Below, piece by piece: positions 33,546-46,659 of a DNA stretch of 64,000 nucleotides; the stretch's first letter is position 1, and each line of letters starts with the position of its first letter. Location: NCBI GenBank assembly GCA_002221725.1, contig NJFT01000001.1:62001-126000 (forward strand). The letters run 5' to 3'. The position numbers and the translations under genes are program-made. Under the pieces are notes generated by a model. It saw nothing but the letters and a program-made list of their open reading frames with translations, had not been told where the DNA came from and did no database searches. The stretch comes from Scedosporium boydii. Lineage: Eukaryota > Ascomycota > Sordariomycetes > Microascales > Microascaceae.

Positions 33546-35405
33546 TCATGCCATACGCTTATCCGTCTCCGCCGAAGTGGCCTTGTCGCCTGTTTCTGGG
33601 TTAAGGTAATCGGCGTTTTCGGCCGACTCGTACTCGGCAATGAGGTCGGTGACGACCTCTCGCGCTTCATCGAATTCGTTTAGGTTCTCTGCGAAGGGTG
33701 CCGTCTTCTTGTATCCTTCCATGAAGGCGTTTCGTTTCCTCATGCCATCGTACTGCTTGACTATTCGTCTGAAGAGCTGATGGAAATTGAATGTTAGTTA
33801 TAAGGGGGACGCTATCCAAAAGGAGGTATCTCTGACTAGACTTACTGTGGCAATGCTGGTATGGTTGGCAAGCATCAGGCCGCTGACACGGTGGCTCATT
33901 GGAATATACGGGCTGCGCCTAGTCAGGGCCACCTGGATGCTTGCCGGACCCCAAGGGATAAAGGTGGCGAGGCGTCGCTCTCGGATACGTAGGAGACTCT
34001 TATGGACATCGGTCGGGTCAACCTCTCCCTGGATCACGTTCAATATCGAGATGTAGCAGCTCTTCTTTCCCGGAACTGTCGAGACCATGCGGTTTTTGGG
34101 CTGAAGCAGCCGCCTCATGACGTCGAGCACTGTCGTCTTGCGTACCGTCTTCGCTTGCTCTACCTGGTCGCCTGTGAATGGGGTGTAGGCGGTCATAAGG
34201 AAGTGGCAGCGGGGCGTAGGTATTAGCGACGCTAGTATGCTGACAAGGTCGTTATGCATGTACCCTGGGTATCTGAGGGTAGTGGTACTGGCAGACATGA
34301 CCGTGGAGACCTGTAGCGATGGCGGGTTAGTATCGAAATCTAGGGCGCTGGCCATAAGGGAGGAGTACGTACGAGTTGGTTGGTTTGGGCGAAGGACGGC
34401 TCTTGGACGTGTAGCCTGTCTGCTGCTATATGTGACAAGGCGCCATTATCGAGGACAACAACAGAATCGGCGTTCTGGGTCAGTCTTCTGAGTGTGAGAA
34501 CACTGTTGTATGGATGCACCACGACATCGCCTGCGTTTGTCGTGTCGGGAAACACGGAATATGTTTGGACAATCTTCTTGGGAAACCTGTCGTTGAGTCG
34601 CTCTAGTAAGAAGGAACCGAGACCCGAACCGGTACCCCCGGCAATGGAGTGTAGCATCATGAATCCCTAAAGAAGAGAAGGAATTGTCAACTAAGTGAAT
34701 GAGACGGGAGCTAGGTCTCTTGGGCCCTACCTCCAAGGAGTCGCTGCCGTCTGCTTCACGGTCGATCATCTCCATTATATCCTCATACACCGACTCTCCT
34801 GTCTGGTATCCATCACCCCAGTTATTCGCCGCACCTACACCATCCTTGCCAACATAGAAGTTTTCTGGGTTGTAGATGTTTTTGTATGGACCCGTTTGGA
34901 TGCCGTTTAGGACCTAGAACCAGAAAGCAGTGTGAGCGGCTGCGCAGATGTCGGTAAAGTAGGCATACATAGGCGAGATTCTAGGTCAAGACATACTCGA
35001 GGCTCCAGGTCTATTAATATTGCGCGGGGAATGTATCGCGTATCGTCGCTCTGGTAGTAGAAAACATCCTTCCTGTCGCCGCCTTCGGTCGCAAAGTCCT
35101 CGAGATTACCATCTTGATTGATTCCGTGCTCTTGACAGAGCTGCTGCCAGAACTGGCTTCCAACTGCAATGCATTAGCTACTTGGGACTGATTTAGAGTT
35201 GGCATAGGGGGGTTATCGGGCAGTATTGCCGACATCGTGGCGCTATCGCGGTTTCGCGGGGAGGAGGGGGGATGGAGGGGTCGGGAAGACATACTGCTGT
35301 TACCGCATTGCCCAGCCTGGACAGTGATTATTTCTCTACCGATCACAAAAATTAGAAGAGGAATTTTGGCGATAATGGGTTGTTGGTGCTAACATACCTG
35401 GGCAT
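33546..35405 (-). CDS. mipA: Gamma-tubulin
   Basis: Seven exons (35405-35398, 35335-35295, 35163-34997, 34913-34731, 34666-34373, 34310-33846, 33776-33546) join in phase to 462 aa. Exon 1 is 8 nt (ATGCCCAG) and the second exon 41 nt, giving [15 protein letters not shown], the tubulin N-terminus with gamma-type [11 protein letters not shown]. The GTP-binding loop [18 protein letters not shown] is in exon 5, and the gamma-specific [19 protein letters not shown] precedes it. [31 protein letters not shown] and the C-terminal [13 protein letters not shown] region are also gamma-type. The acidic tail of alpha and beta tubulins is missing, as expected. Gamma-tubulin nucleates microtubules at spindle pole bodies within the gamma-TuSC. 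It shares a 1.6-kb upstream region with the phospholipase D gene. Confidence 0.95.
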
Positions 35406-36977
35406 CTTGGTAGGGTTCTGTGAATCAGCTCTTGGGGCGGATAGGACGAAGGTATGTGTAGTGAAGTTTCTCTGCGACGCGGTGCAGGCGCGTTTGGTTG
35501 CTAAAGTCTACAAGCAATGTACACACTAAGGATTGATATGTGGTTGTGCTGAGTTGTAGTACTTAGGACTTGGTTCAGGAGGAGACCGTTTTGGTCTGGG
35601 ATTGGTACAACGTCCCGCAAAATATGATTAATGAAACGAGGTACCGAGGTACTTACATCGATTTTGGCCCCCAAAACCGGGAATGGAGATTGACTTTACC
35701 CGTACTAGAGTATGACGGGATTTACTGAGGGACTTTTTCAAGCATAAAATCGGGGTTGACTGGGATCGTCATGATCTGTTGATAAGGATAGCTACCCAGC
35801 ATTGGCGATCTACAAAGTACGAAACAAGTAATTGCTGAGGTGGAGGGCGTTTTGGAGTGTCGGTGTATGAACGACGAGCTCGCCGTGCGATATTGTATGG
35901 GCATCGTTGAGGCTGTTTCAAATGAGGCTATTCCAAGCAGGCCGTTTTGGGAGTATCAAATGAGAGAGCAGCTGTAAGATTAGCGGGGCAAGCTGGTTTG
36001 GTGAGGCCAACAGAATCCGGGTTAGTGGAGCCATTGGGGATCGAGACATCAATGATGCATGAAGTGACGATGAGTTACGAAGTACGAGCTTTGAAGTACT
36101 CCGTACAAAGAGTTGCATCCCGACTCCCGAATCGTACTATATTACCAACTTAACCTGCCTAGTACCATGGTACTTTATGTGACGTTGCGATTTCCTTCGG
36201 ATTGAGCTCTGGACGCTTACACCACACTTATCCAGCGGCCACGACCATTCGTCTTGGCAAGGTAATTTAGACACATTCCCTCCCGGTCTCGACCGATTTG
36301 CCTCGTCCGAAGGAAGGGCACAAGTGCACCTGAGCCTCGATTTGTCTTGATTACTGACCAGTCCACAGCAGTCCACAGTGCCCGTGGGCCCGTTACACCA
36401 ATGCAGAACCAGCCGTCGACCGACACAACCTTCTAATATATGCATACCTGGTGACCTGCAGTCACACACTCCTCCCAGAATAGACTGACTTTCGAGTTGG
36501 CCCTGGATTTTTGGGGACGGAGTGCTCCAAAGTCACAAATACCACCTACCCTGGCGATCTCTTCAACCCAGAGTAGCTACCTCAGTTCCTGCTTGCCCCG
36601 GAAGCCAATTTCCTTCGAATGCGCCCCACGCCTCGAGCTTGCCCCTTTATCTGACAATTCGACATTGGACGACGAACCCCATCAACCATATCTAGCGGCG
36701 ACAAATATCTCTTGGTCTTGGTCCTCTCCACAACCCAGCTGAACCCTTGGCTAGCAGACTTTCCCTCCAGCCGTTAGATCGCTAATCTTAGGCTCTTTCT
36801 GATCATGTTGGATTTGAAAGCCGTAGCAAACCCTCCATCGACACTCCTGGCCTACTGATTGCCAATCTCTGGGAGTTGAACCTTTCCCTCGACCCCGTGC
36901 CGCTCCTTCGAACCTCGTCCGACTCGTCCGATCTTGTGCCCCGCCCTCGCGTCGGCCCCTATCCTACATCTCATAGG
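35406..36977. promoter_or_regulatory. Divergent promoter region gamma-tubulin / phospholipase D
   Basis: The 1.57 kb spacer contains TACGAAGTAC at 36076 and TACTCCGTAC at 36097, only 11 bases apart. The right half is CT-rich and probably holds the PLD leader, with an upstream ORF at 36805. No other gene is supported. Confidence 0.5.
36805..36858 (+). other. Possible upstream ORF in the PLD leader
   Basis: ATG at 36805 opens a 17-codon frame (MLDLKAVANPPSTLLAY) ending in TGA at 36858, 119 bases before the main start. It would matter only if transcription starts upstream of it. Its codon use is unremarkable. Confidence 0.3.
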
Positions 36978-39900
36978 ATGCCCGCCACGACTCAAAATGC
37001 GTCTCTCGACGAGTGTCTATCGCCCTTAACCAATCCCGGGGCCGCGTCGCCTGTCTGGCCGGTGACCGAGCTGCCGCCTGCTGCGTCTGCGGTCCTACCT
37101 CCTCTCGGTACGCCGAACAATTCTGTGCCACCTAGGAAGCCGCTCCCCGGAAACGGCACTGTTTCCTCCGAAGTAATGACCTCGGCGACTCCAGCTCAGG
37201 ACATGTCTCCTATCCTCGAGGCCCCATCGCCTCCACAACGACCCACGGCTAGCAGCAAGCTTGAGGCCAACGGCCAGGAAAATGGAAATGATGCTCTTGC
37301 GTCTGTGCCACAAGGTCGGCGGAGTGTCCAGTTTGCCCGTAGAGATGGCGTCCCGGAATCAGCCTCCCATTCCCGCCAGCCGTCCTGGGAAGATCCCGAT
37401 GGTGGGAATAGATCGAAACCTTCCTCTTTTATATCGAAGTTGAAGGCGCTTGCGGTGACCGGCGCATTACAAACTCAAAAGCCTCCTTCCGTCGATCCTC
37501 AAATGGCGAGTCAGTCACTCCCAAGCTCACCCATCGGCGGCAGATACCCCAGCCGGAATGGCCATCTACAAAATGAAGGCGGCGGTGATAGCGACGCAGA
37601 TGCCGATGCCGAGGAGACGGCCGACGAAGCCGCGGCGGAAGAAGTACGCAAGGCGATGAAGGAAAAGAAGCAGCGTGCCAAGAAAATGCGCCGTCCCAGG
37701 ATGCCCGATTTCGCTTCTACGCCCAACACGCCTATCCACAAGAGTTCGGCTGATGCTGCAAACGTTGGCCGACGGTTCATTAGTAGACGCGCGAGTTTGT
37801 CTGGACCATCCGATATGCAGCATCACCGGGAGCTTTCCGATGGAGAGGGCCGTGATGACGCCGCCCGCGACCTTTGGCGCCGTGGCACCTCATGGATTTC
37901 CGGTCCAAATCGGACGAATACTGGGGAAGAGGCAGATGATGTCGACAGCCCTACCGGAAAGCGGATGGGCCACTTCCGGCGCATGACCTACTTTGGCGGT
38001 GGCACTGGCGGTGGTGGCATGTCCGATGGCGACAACACTACCCCCCGACGAGCTTTCTTTAGTACGGACCGTGCGCCCAGCTTTGCTGTGCCAAGATGGC
38101 CGGCCGTGGTGAAGAACACTATAAAACTCTGGCGCACCAAGAAGGATGATAGGTTTGACTACACTAAGTCTGCAGAGCTTATGGCCGAGCTTCGGGCTGG
38201 CGCGCCTGCGGCCGTCATGCTGGCGAGTATGATACAGCGTGATGAGCATGGCAACAAGCGCATACCCGTCCTTCTTGAGCAGCTGAAGATTCGTGTGTCT
38301 GATAGCACCGCGGCACCAGAGTCTGACAAGCCTGACAAGACTGACAGCGATCGCCATTGGGTTTTTACTCTTGATCTTGAGTACGGAAGCGGTCCAAGCC
38401 GGATGAAGTGGCAGGTCATACGCACGCTTCGAGACATTTACGAGCTCCACCTCCGTTACAAGTTTGCGTTCGCCAAAGACATCCAGAGGAGCCTCCCTGG
38501 AGGTGCTGGCAGCGCGGACTATGGTTCTAGGCGAAAACAGCCCAAGTTCCCTCTCTCTACTTTCCCTTACCTTCGCGGTGTTCGAGGATTAGCCGACGCC
38601 GACGAGAGCGACGAAGAGGGCGTGGCGAGCCAGCGAGGTGAAGAAACTGCTGACGAGGGTACTGCTGGAGAAGGCACCGCCAGCGAGATGGATGTCCGAG
38701 GTGGACGGCGAAGGTCTAGAATAATGGGACCTGGACACCGGAGGCTGAGATCAACTTTTACAGACCAAGGTGACCTATCCGCCGCCGAAGGATCGATAAC
38801 CGGCCAGACCGCCGCCCAGGCAGCACTCGTGATAAAGCAGCGCCACATTGAAAGGCAACGCCGCCTGCTGGAGAAATATCTCCAAGACATGATTCGTTGG
38901 CTCATGTTCCGAGCCGACAGCAATCGCCTGTGCCGATTCTTGGAGCTCTCCGCTCTGGGTGTCCGATTGGCTGCTGAGGGTAGCTTCCACGGGAAGGAAT
39001 GCTACCTACACATCCAGTCTTCTAAGGGCATGGATTTCCGGCGAGTCCTGACTCCCAAGAAGGTGATTGCGCGCCATAGCCGCAAGTGGTTCCTTGTCCG
39101 TGAGAGCTACATCGTCTGTGTCGAGTCGCCCGAGAACATGATCATCTACGATGTCTACTTAGTTGATCCAAAGTTCACCATCATCTCAAAGAAAAGCACC
39201 TTGAAGCAGATCGGCGAGAAGATGATGGATACGGCGGATCCTTCGGCGGCAGAGGAGAAACCCCAAGAGAAGCGCGAGGCGAAGCACCCGAAACACCATA
39301 CCCTAACTATCCAGACGTCGGAAAGAAAAGTCAAGTTGTTTGCCCGGAAAGAGGTGGTTATGACACAGTTCGAGGAGTCTGTGCGGACGATGCTAAAGAA
39401 TACTCGGTGGCATGAGAAGAATCGCTTTGACAGTTTTGCACCGGTTCGCACCGGCGTTTTCGCCGAGTGGCTTGTCGACGGTCGCGATTACATGTGGAAC
39501 GTGTCGCGGGCCATTAACATGGCCCGAAATGTGATCTACATTCACGACTGGTGGCTAAGTCCCGAACTCTACTTGCGCCGTCCGGCGGCAATCAGCCAGA
39601 AATGGCGTCTCGACCGGCTTCTGCAACGGAAGGCCCGCGAAGGCGTCAAAATTTTTGTCATTATCTACCGAAACGTGGAGTCCGCCATTCCCATCGACTC
39701 GGAGTACACCAAGATTTCGCTTCATAACCTGCATCCGAACATCTTCGTGCAACGCTCGCCCAACCAGTTCAAGAAGAATCAGCTATTCTTCGCGCATCAC
39801 GAGAAACTTTGCATCGTGGATCACGATATCGTGTTCTTGGGTGGTATCGATCTCTGTTTCGGCCGCTGGGATTGCCCTCAACACCCTCTCGAGGACGACA

Positions 39901-42530
39901 GGCCCACCGGATTTGAAGACGGTGGCCTCCCCACAGATCCGGCAAATTGCCAAGTATTCCTCGGCAAGGACTACTCCAATCCAAGAGTTCACGACTTCTT
40001 CCGCCTCCACCAGCCATACGACGATATGTATGACCGCAAGGTCACCCCTCGAATGCCCTGGCATGACGTTGGAATGCAGTTGGCCGGACAGCCCGCCCGC
40101 GACCTCACTCGACACTTTGTTCAGCGATGGAACTACCTACGTCGTGGTCGGAAGCCCACTCGAGCTCTCCCCTTCCTTTTGCCTCCCCCTGACTCGAGAC
40201 CCGGCGAGTACAAGGATATGGGACTCTCAGGCACCTGTGAGGTCCAGATTCTGCGCTCCGCTGCAGCATGGTCTCTTGGGACTTACGACACGGAAGTCAG
40301 CATTCAAAACGCTTACGTCAAGATGATTGAGGATTCGGAGCATTTCGTCTACATCGAGAACCAGTTCTTTGTTACCAGTACTCAGGCTTACAACACCAAG
40401 GTCGTCAATCGCATTGGCGACGCCCTCGTCGATCGAATTATTCGCGCATACCAGAACCAGGATGACTGGAAATGCTTCATCCTCATTCCATTGATGCCTG
40501 GGTTTGAGAGCACGGTGGATGAGCAGCCTGGTATGAGTGTTCGTTTGATTGTTCAATTCCAGTATAGGAGCATATGCCGTGGCGAAAGCTCCATCTTTGA
40601 GCGTCTCCGCGCTGTTGGGATCGATCCGGAAGACTATATCCAGTTTTACAGCCTTCGAAAATGGGGGAAGCTTCAAAATGATATTTTGGTTACTGAGCAG
40701 CTATATATTCACGCCAAGATCATCATCGCTGATGACCGTGTTGCTCTGATTGGCTCGGCCAATATCAACGAACGGTCCATGCTTGGGAACAGAGACTCTG
40801 AAGTAGCTGCCATTATCAGGGATACCGATATGATCTGGTCAACCATGGGCGGAAAGCCTTACCAGGTCTCACGGTTCGCCCATACTTTGCGCATGCGCCT
40901 AATGAGAGAGCATTTGGGTCTTGATGTCGACGAAATAGAGGCCGAAGAACGGCAGGTAGTTTTGGACCGAGAGGCGGAAATGAGCCAACAGGCCCAGTTC
41001 GAGCAAGATATGGACAAGATCTACGGCGAGACCAAAAGCCCCCAGCCTTCGGAGGAGCAGCTCGCACCCAAGAGGCCGCCCTTGATGCACGTACAGAGCT
41101 TCAATCGCGATGCCGAGCCGCCGACGGATGAGGATGACAGAGCGAGCATTCGCTCTAAAGGAAAACAGGTTGAATTCGACCCGCGAATCACGGGTAATGT
41201 CGACCACGAGCGTGAGGTTGCTGGCTTCGGAGAGGACCGGTGGAGGACAGCAGCCAAACTCGGTGTCGACCAGGGCAGAGATTCTATTGTTGTGGATGGC
41301 CGCGAAGTCCTGCTTCATAACATCTCGCCAGAGGGCAAGGGCACTCTTGATAGCCCTAAGAAGTTCTCCCACCATCATTATCATAACTCTAGGCCCCTTT
41401 CTTCTAGCCGCCAAAGCGACATTGCTTCCAGCATTGATCCCGGCGATCGCCTACCCCCCGTCCCCGCTTTGAATCGCCGGACTACCGAGCAACTTGGTCT
41501 ACCCAGGGCCAGTCAGCTCCCAACTCTCCCAGCTCTTGATGACACGGATATCGGTGGCCCTCCAGCCATTCCTGAATTAGATGGCAGGGATGAAGCGACG
41601 CACCCTCTTGCCGCGGACATCAAACTCGCATATATTGACAAGAACTGCATGCGGGATCCGCTTAATCCCAGCTTCTTCGAAGACGTCTGGAACAGGACGG
41701 CGGAAAACAATACCCGGCTGTACCGCGAGGTATTCCGATGCATGCCGGATTCTGAGGTAAAGACGTGGGGCGAGTATCGTGATTTCACCAAATATGCGAA
41801 CAGATTCCATATGAGCCAGATGGGGCTGAACAAGATTCCAAAGCCACAGAGTAAGGGTGGTGAACATGGCCCTCCCGCTGCGGAGCAGGTGTCTGAGAAG
41901 GTCACATCTCCCGGGCTTGACTCTAACCCAGCCATTGTCGTACCGACTGAAGATGAGACCGAGCTTGATGAGAAGAAGGCTTCTGCAGCTGAGAATGGAG
42001 GCGAACAGGCACCGAAGAACCGTCCTACTCCAGGTCTAGATCTAGAGAAGATTCTCACGGCTTACTCCCAAGATCAACCGTCCCCTGTTCTCCCTCCAGG
42101 AGACATCCCGTTCCCTGCCCTGGAACAGCAGCCAACGCACACGACTCGGTTCTTAGATCCGGTGAAGGAGAAGAGACGGACTACCTTCCTGCCTTCTGAA
42201 AAGCCGGCGTCGCGCGACACCTCGGGATCTGTCCACGGTAATGTCGGCTCGATGAGGCGTCGCCGACGAGGCACGACGAAGACTAGCCGACGGGGTCTAG
42301 TATTCGAAGATGTCCTCAGCCGGGATGAGGCAGAAGAACTTCTTGGCCTTACAAGAGGCAACATTGTTCAATTCCCCTACGACTGGCTGGTAACGGAGGA
42401 GAGTAATGCCAATTGGGGCTACCACCTTGATGGAATGGCACCGATCAGTATCTAGTAAGTAGCAGCAGACTTTACAACCCTCCACTCGTGTGTCTTCTGA
42501 GAGCCTATGCTAACATTTCCTAGTACCTAA
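36978..42530 (+). CDS. SPO14: Phospholipase D1 (PX-PH-PLD)
   Basis: The main exon 36978-42454 plus a 7-nt terminal exon 42524-42530 give 1827 aa. The ATG at 36978 (MPATTQNASLDE) is the first of a frame open from further upstream. Order: disordered Ser/Pro-rich N-terminus; PX-like region (about 425-590, VLLEQLKIRVSD, FTLDLEYGSGPSRMKWQV); PH-like region (about 670-800, WFLVRESYIVCVESPENMI); two HKD catalytic motifs, HHEKLCIVD (about 940) and IHAKIIIADD (about 1244), each with its GSANIN/GGIDLCF partner; then a charged tail. The enzyme hydrolyses phosphatidylcholine to phosphatidic acid and is PI(4,5)P2-dependent in yeast, where it acts in sporulation and secretion. A GTAAGT donor at 42455, GCTAAC branch site and TTTCCTAG acceptor end the protein in ISIYT; without splicing it ends two residues earlier, at ISI. 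Confidence 0.93.
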
Positions 42531-42911
42531 ATGTGTATTCGGGAGGAGCAGTTGGGAGAAGCTAGTTGCAAGTGTGACACTAGAGTTTGAATTCAAGTTA
42601 TTGGACAACCTCCGAAGGGTTCTCTGCATTATTAGGCGTTTTTTTCTTCCTTTTTCTTCCTGGGCCTATATTTTTTTGCATAAAGCACTCATCAAGTATA
42701 TTTTTTTTTTTCCCTCTCTTTCGCACTGGGAAGATGGGCATTCCAACACCCTTATCGTATTATTATAGTCGCCTTTTAATCCTGGCATTTTCCTTTTGTC
42801 GCTTTTTTATTCCTATTCTAAAGTATACACAATCCTTTGCCTTTCTTTCCCAGGGCACATGTTTGCTCTGTACTGTACAATTATACAAATCAATCTGTTT
42901 CTTCTATCGTC
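42531..42911. other. 3' spacer between convergent genes
   Basis: The 381 bases are T-rich with a TACTGTACA site near 42868, and serve as 3' sequence for PLD and COQ7. No gene is seen. Confidence 0.6.
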
Positions 42912-43730
42912 TTACACCCTCTCACTGACCCAAATGGCTCCCCTACAACCCAGACGGATTACGCCCGTCAGCAGCCAATGGGGCTCTGCCTTCCTGGCAT
43001 CATGCTGGACCGCATGATCTAGATGTTCCAGCTCCTCGTCGCGTATCCTCCGTAGCGTGCTGATCAGCGACGTAAATTCTTCACCGACTTCGTAGCCTTC
43101 CCGCTCCCACTGGGTAATCATCTCAAGCAGAGTACGGATCTGGTTATTGTAGTGGTCGCCGATCTCTGTCTCGACCGCCTCCGTGCAAGCCATGGCGGCC
43201 TCGCGGCCCATGATCGCCGTACTCCATCCGAGCCCCGTAGACATCACCTGCCAGAGAGGATAGAGGGCGGAGGGGCGCACGCGGTGCTTGGCAATAAGCT
43301 CGTTGAAAGTGTCGAGGTGACCCTCCTCCTGGTCATACATGTGCTTCATGAGGGGACGGAGGTGAGGGTGGCGGGAGACGATGGGGGGTATTTGCGCGGT
43401 GTAGATGCGTGTCGCGGCTAGTTCACCGGATTGGTTGACGCGGAGCTGCATTGGAGGAAAAAAAACTGGTGTTAGTCGCCTGACAGCGGGGTTTGCCTCG
43501 GGACAACGGGAACAAGGGGGTCTTTATCATACCGCTGCAGAAAGAAAGTCGCGCTGCTGCTTGGTCAGAGGTTTGCGCTTGGGAGCATCTTTGGGCGTGC
43601 CGTCGACCGGGTTCGCGCGGTGAAGGGGGGATGTGGAGAGGAAGCGGGTGCATCGGGAGCTCGAGATGCTGAGCTGGTCGCAAAGTGGGAGGATGGCGCG
43701 AGGCCGGACGAGAACTCTGGAGGCGACCAT
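42912..43730 (-). CDS. COQ7: COQ7, 5-demethoxyubiquinone hydroxylase
   Basis: Two exons (43730-43533, 43445-42912) join in phase to 243 aa. The first 40 residues (MVASRVLVRPRAILPL, RCTRFLSTSPLHRA) are a mitochondrial presequence with an Arg-rich amphipathic start and likely cleavage near RFLSTS. The mature part is a ferritin-like diiron protein: NQSGELAATRIYTAQ, DQEEGHLDTFN, ACTEAVETEIGDHY and RDEELEHLDHAVQHDA supply the two E...ExxH sets that bind iron. The final segment (HWLLTGVIRLGCRGAIWVSERV) is the conserved membrane-facing helix. It hydroxylates demethoxyubiquinone on the matrix side of the inner membrane in coenzyme Q synthesis. The intron donor is GTATGA. It is divergent from RTF1. 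Confidence 0.94.
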
Positions 43731-44386
43731 GGCTGGCGCTGATGTTAGGAGTCGTGGTGAGCCTAATTGGCCTTTTGGAGGTAGTCAGACAGGTTCTATT
43801 CACTTGTTCACTGAACCTCTTCGTGAAATGAGCTGGGAGCTTCAAGCTTCGAATGGTACGATTATCTTCGGTGTCGGGCAAAAGATCGGAGGAAATATCG
43901 GATTATTGAATTATTGAATTATGCAATTATACGTAAATACCCTTTGATTCCTGCTCCCATAACTGAATAAGGGGTTCTTGCAATCGATGTATTATGTAAT
44001 CCATCTCTGAGTCCAAGGAATTTGGTACCCACAGCCGACGACATCGTGCTTAGAGGTCGAAGGACTGGACACTCTTCCTACTTTCGCCCCCCGACCTTCA
44101 CCATCATCCTCAAAAACTCCAATCTCCGGTATCTGGATTCATATAATCCCGATATATTACACCCAGCTCTCCATATCCTACCGAATTCGCCGACACGCTT
44201 TCTGTTTTCGAGCGCGATCTACATTCGCCTTCAGATCCAGGGCTGCTCCACCAAATCATTCGAACGCGCCACTGGCTCTGTCGTGCCTTCCAAGGCGTGC
44301 CAACAGGGTCGCCTGTCTCTCTATCGACGGAATCATCACTATCGATAGTCATTAAGTCATTCTAGGAAGACTTATCACAGAATACG
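43731..44386. promoter_or_regulatory. Divergent promoter region COQ7 / RTF1
   Basis: The 656 bases separate two divergent starts. AT-rich sequence (43890-43935) lies nearer COQ7, and a CCAAT at 44118 lies nearer RTF1. No other feature is clear. Confidence 0.5.
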
Positions 44387-46659
44387 ATGGCGGATATCGA
44401 TGATGAGCTCCTGGCCTTGGCCGGATCTGATGAGGATGAGTCAGGAGACGAGAGTAGGGAGGCGTCCCTGTCCCCCGAGCCCGCGGATAGGTCTGGGTCA
44501 GAGAGAGGTTCGGGAAGGAGGACGTCGGGATCGAGAGGCGCGAAACGTGGAGGAAGGCGCGATGATTCTGATGGTGAGGATGGAGGCGACGTGGAGGAAG
44601 GCGAAGCGTAAGTCCTACTTTGACGTTTTCGATTGCGTGAATTTGTGGTTCCTTCCATGCTTGCCCTTTGCTCTCACCAGCTTCAAAGTTTTCCCTCTCC
44701 CTCTCCAGCTTACTCTCAAAACCCTACTACCCACTGGAGCTACCCTCTAGTCTTCTGTTTCCCTCGCATTCTCTTCTAACTCTCACCCTCGCCCTCCCCC
44801 TTGACCTCAACACTTCCCGCTTCCAAAATCACCATCGTCTGTCCCGATTTTTCAAAGCTGACAATGAATTCTGATGGAAACAGATCTTCGGCGCCTTCGT
44901 CACCTAGCTCGTTGAAGTCCGCGCCGATGGATGAATCCGATTCTGACGCCGAGCCTCAACGAGACGATGGTGCGAACGATGACCTAGAAGAGAAATACCC
45001 CGTTGAAGGTCTCTATGTCAGTCTGGCGGAGAAGAACGAAATTTCGAAGATGAGAGAAGTCGAGCGTGAGACCATTCTAGCCGAGCGTCGTGAGGAGAAC
45101 CAGCGATTTAAGCAAAACCGCATGCTTCGCCAACTCGTCTCTGCGGCTGAGGAAAAGGAGAAGGAGCAGCAACGCCGCAAGCGTTCTGCGGATGATGCCG
45201 ACCTCGAGGATCAGCGCAAACCCACGCGGCAGCGCACTAGGATCGATGGAACACGAGTAGGCGAGACTAGCGCTGGCATCGATACGCTTCGTCGTGCCCG
45301 GGCTGAGAAGCATGACCGAATGCGTCGCCGTGAGGAGGACCGAGAACGCCAGAGGGAAAAGCCTACGCCCACGAGGTCAGCGCGAGACCGTGATTACGGC
45401 GACTACAACGATGAGGAAGACGAGCGCGAGGATCGGCGCCGAAGCCTCGAGCGCGAAACCCGCAACGTCGAACCCCAGCTTATCGATTTCGAGCGTCTGC
45501 GAATTAGCAGGAGCAATTTCGCTGAAGTCTGCTTCAAGCCAGGATTCGAAAAGGCACTCACAGACTGCTACGTTCGCGTTCTTGGAAAGCCACAAGGCAA
45601 CCAACAGCAGTACCATATGGTCTGCATCAAGGGTACGTCCTTCCCTACCCCATATTATGTGGCCCTCTGATATCGCAGGTCAGCAACTAATCAGGGGAGT
45701 GCAGGATTTACTACCGGAAGGGCTTACGCCATGCAAGATGTTTCGGGTAGGAAGCAGTTCGTTACAGACCAGCATGTACTCGCTGGTATCGGATCCAAGA
45801 CGGAGCCCTATCCTTTCCTCGCCATGTCAAGTGGAAAGTTTACCGAGGTGAGTATCATTTTTCCCGCATGTAGCATGGTATTAACGGTGTAACTGTGGCT
45901 AACTTTTGTGTGATAATGCAGGATGAGCTTGCGCGATACACCAAGGTCATGCGCGATCGTGGTCTCACATTCCCCAAAAAGTCAACCTTGGACAAGAAAC
46001 TCGATGAGCTGCGTGAGCTGGTTTCTTACCGACTCACAAACGACGAGATCACTGCCATGGTTGACAAGAAAAACCTTCTCCGCAAGAAATACGACCCCGA
46101 GATGCGTGAGAAGTTAGTCAGAGCCCTGGAGGAAGCAAAGGCCGCGAACAACACCATCCTCGCGAGCCAGCTCGAGGCGGATCTCGAAAGCCTTGGAAAA
46201 CCTGCGGGTCTGGCCTTTAGGACCTCGCTCACCCCGCAGAACAACGGCCGGTCGTCTGAGCAACAAGATAGGCTCGCGAAGCTCAACGCGGATATCCGCC
46301 GCCAGAACAACGCAGAGGTCAGGAAGGCTCAGCTCCAAGAGAGACAGAGGGTGCGCGAAATCGAGCAGAAGTTGGCGCGTGGCGAGGAGGTGCAGGCTGA
46401 TATGTCGAGGCGGCTTCGGACGCGGGCCAAGTTCGTCCACGACTTCGAGGAGACCCTTCCCAAGTCCGGATCGAAGCCCAATAGCGGCGCGAGCACGCCT
46501 AGCAAGGCGGCGGCGCAGAAGCAGATTCTTCCGCAGATTGCGAAGTTGCAGGAGCAGAAGTATGCGGAGAATAAGGGCATCCCGACGGTGCATAAGCCGC
46601 TTATGGATGATGATATCATTGGCTCGCTCGATCTCGAAATTGATGTCGAGATTGAGTAG
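44387..46659 (+). CDS. RTF1: RTF1, Paf1 complex Plus3-domain subunit
   Basis: Four exons (44387-44607, 44884-45632, 45705-45847, 45922-46659) join in phase to 616 aa. The N-terminus (MADIDDELLALAGSDEDESGDESRE) is acidic and resembles other Rtf1 proteins; intron 1 is long (276 nt). A Lys/Arg/Glu-rich coiled region follows (EISKMREVERETILAERREE). The Plus3 domain spans about 270-390: LIDFERLRISRSNFAEVCFKP, GFTTGRAYAMQDVSGRKQFVT and LARYTKVMRD, with its conserved pocket broken by two introns. The C-terminal third is a long coiled coil. Rtf1 works in the nucleus with Pol II, binds Spt5 through Plus3 and promotes H2B ubiquitination during elongation. Internal ORFs in other frames are shadows. Confidence 0.94.
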
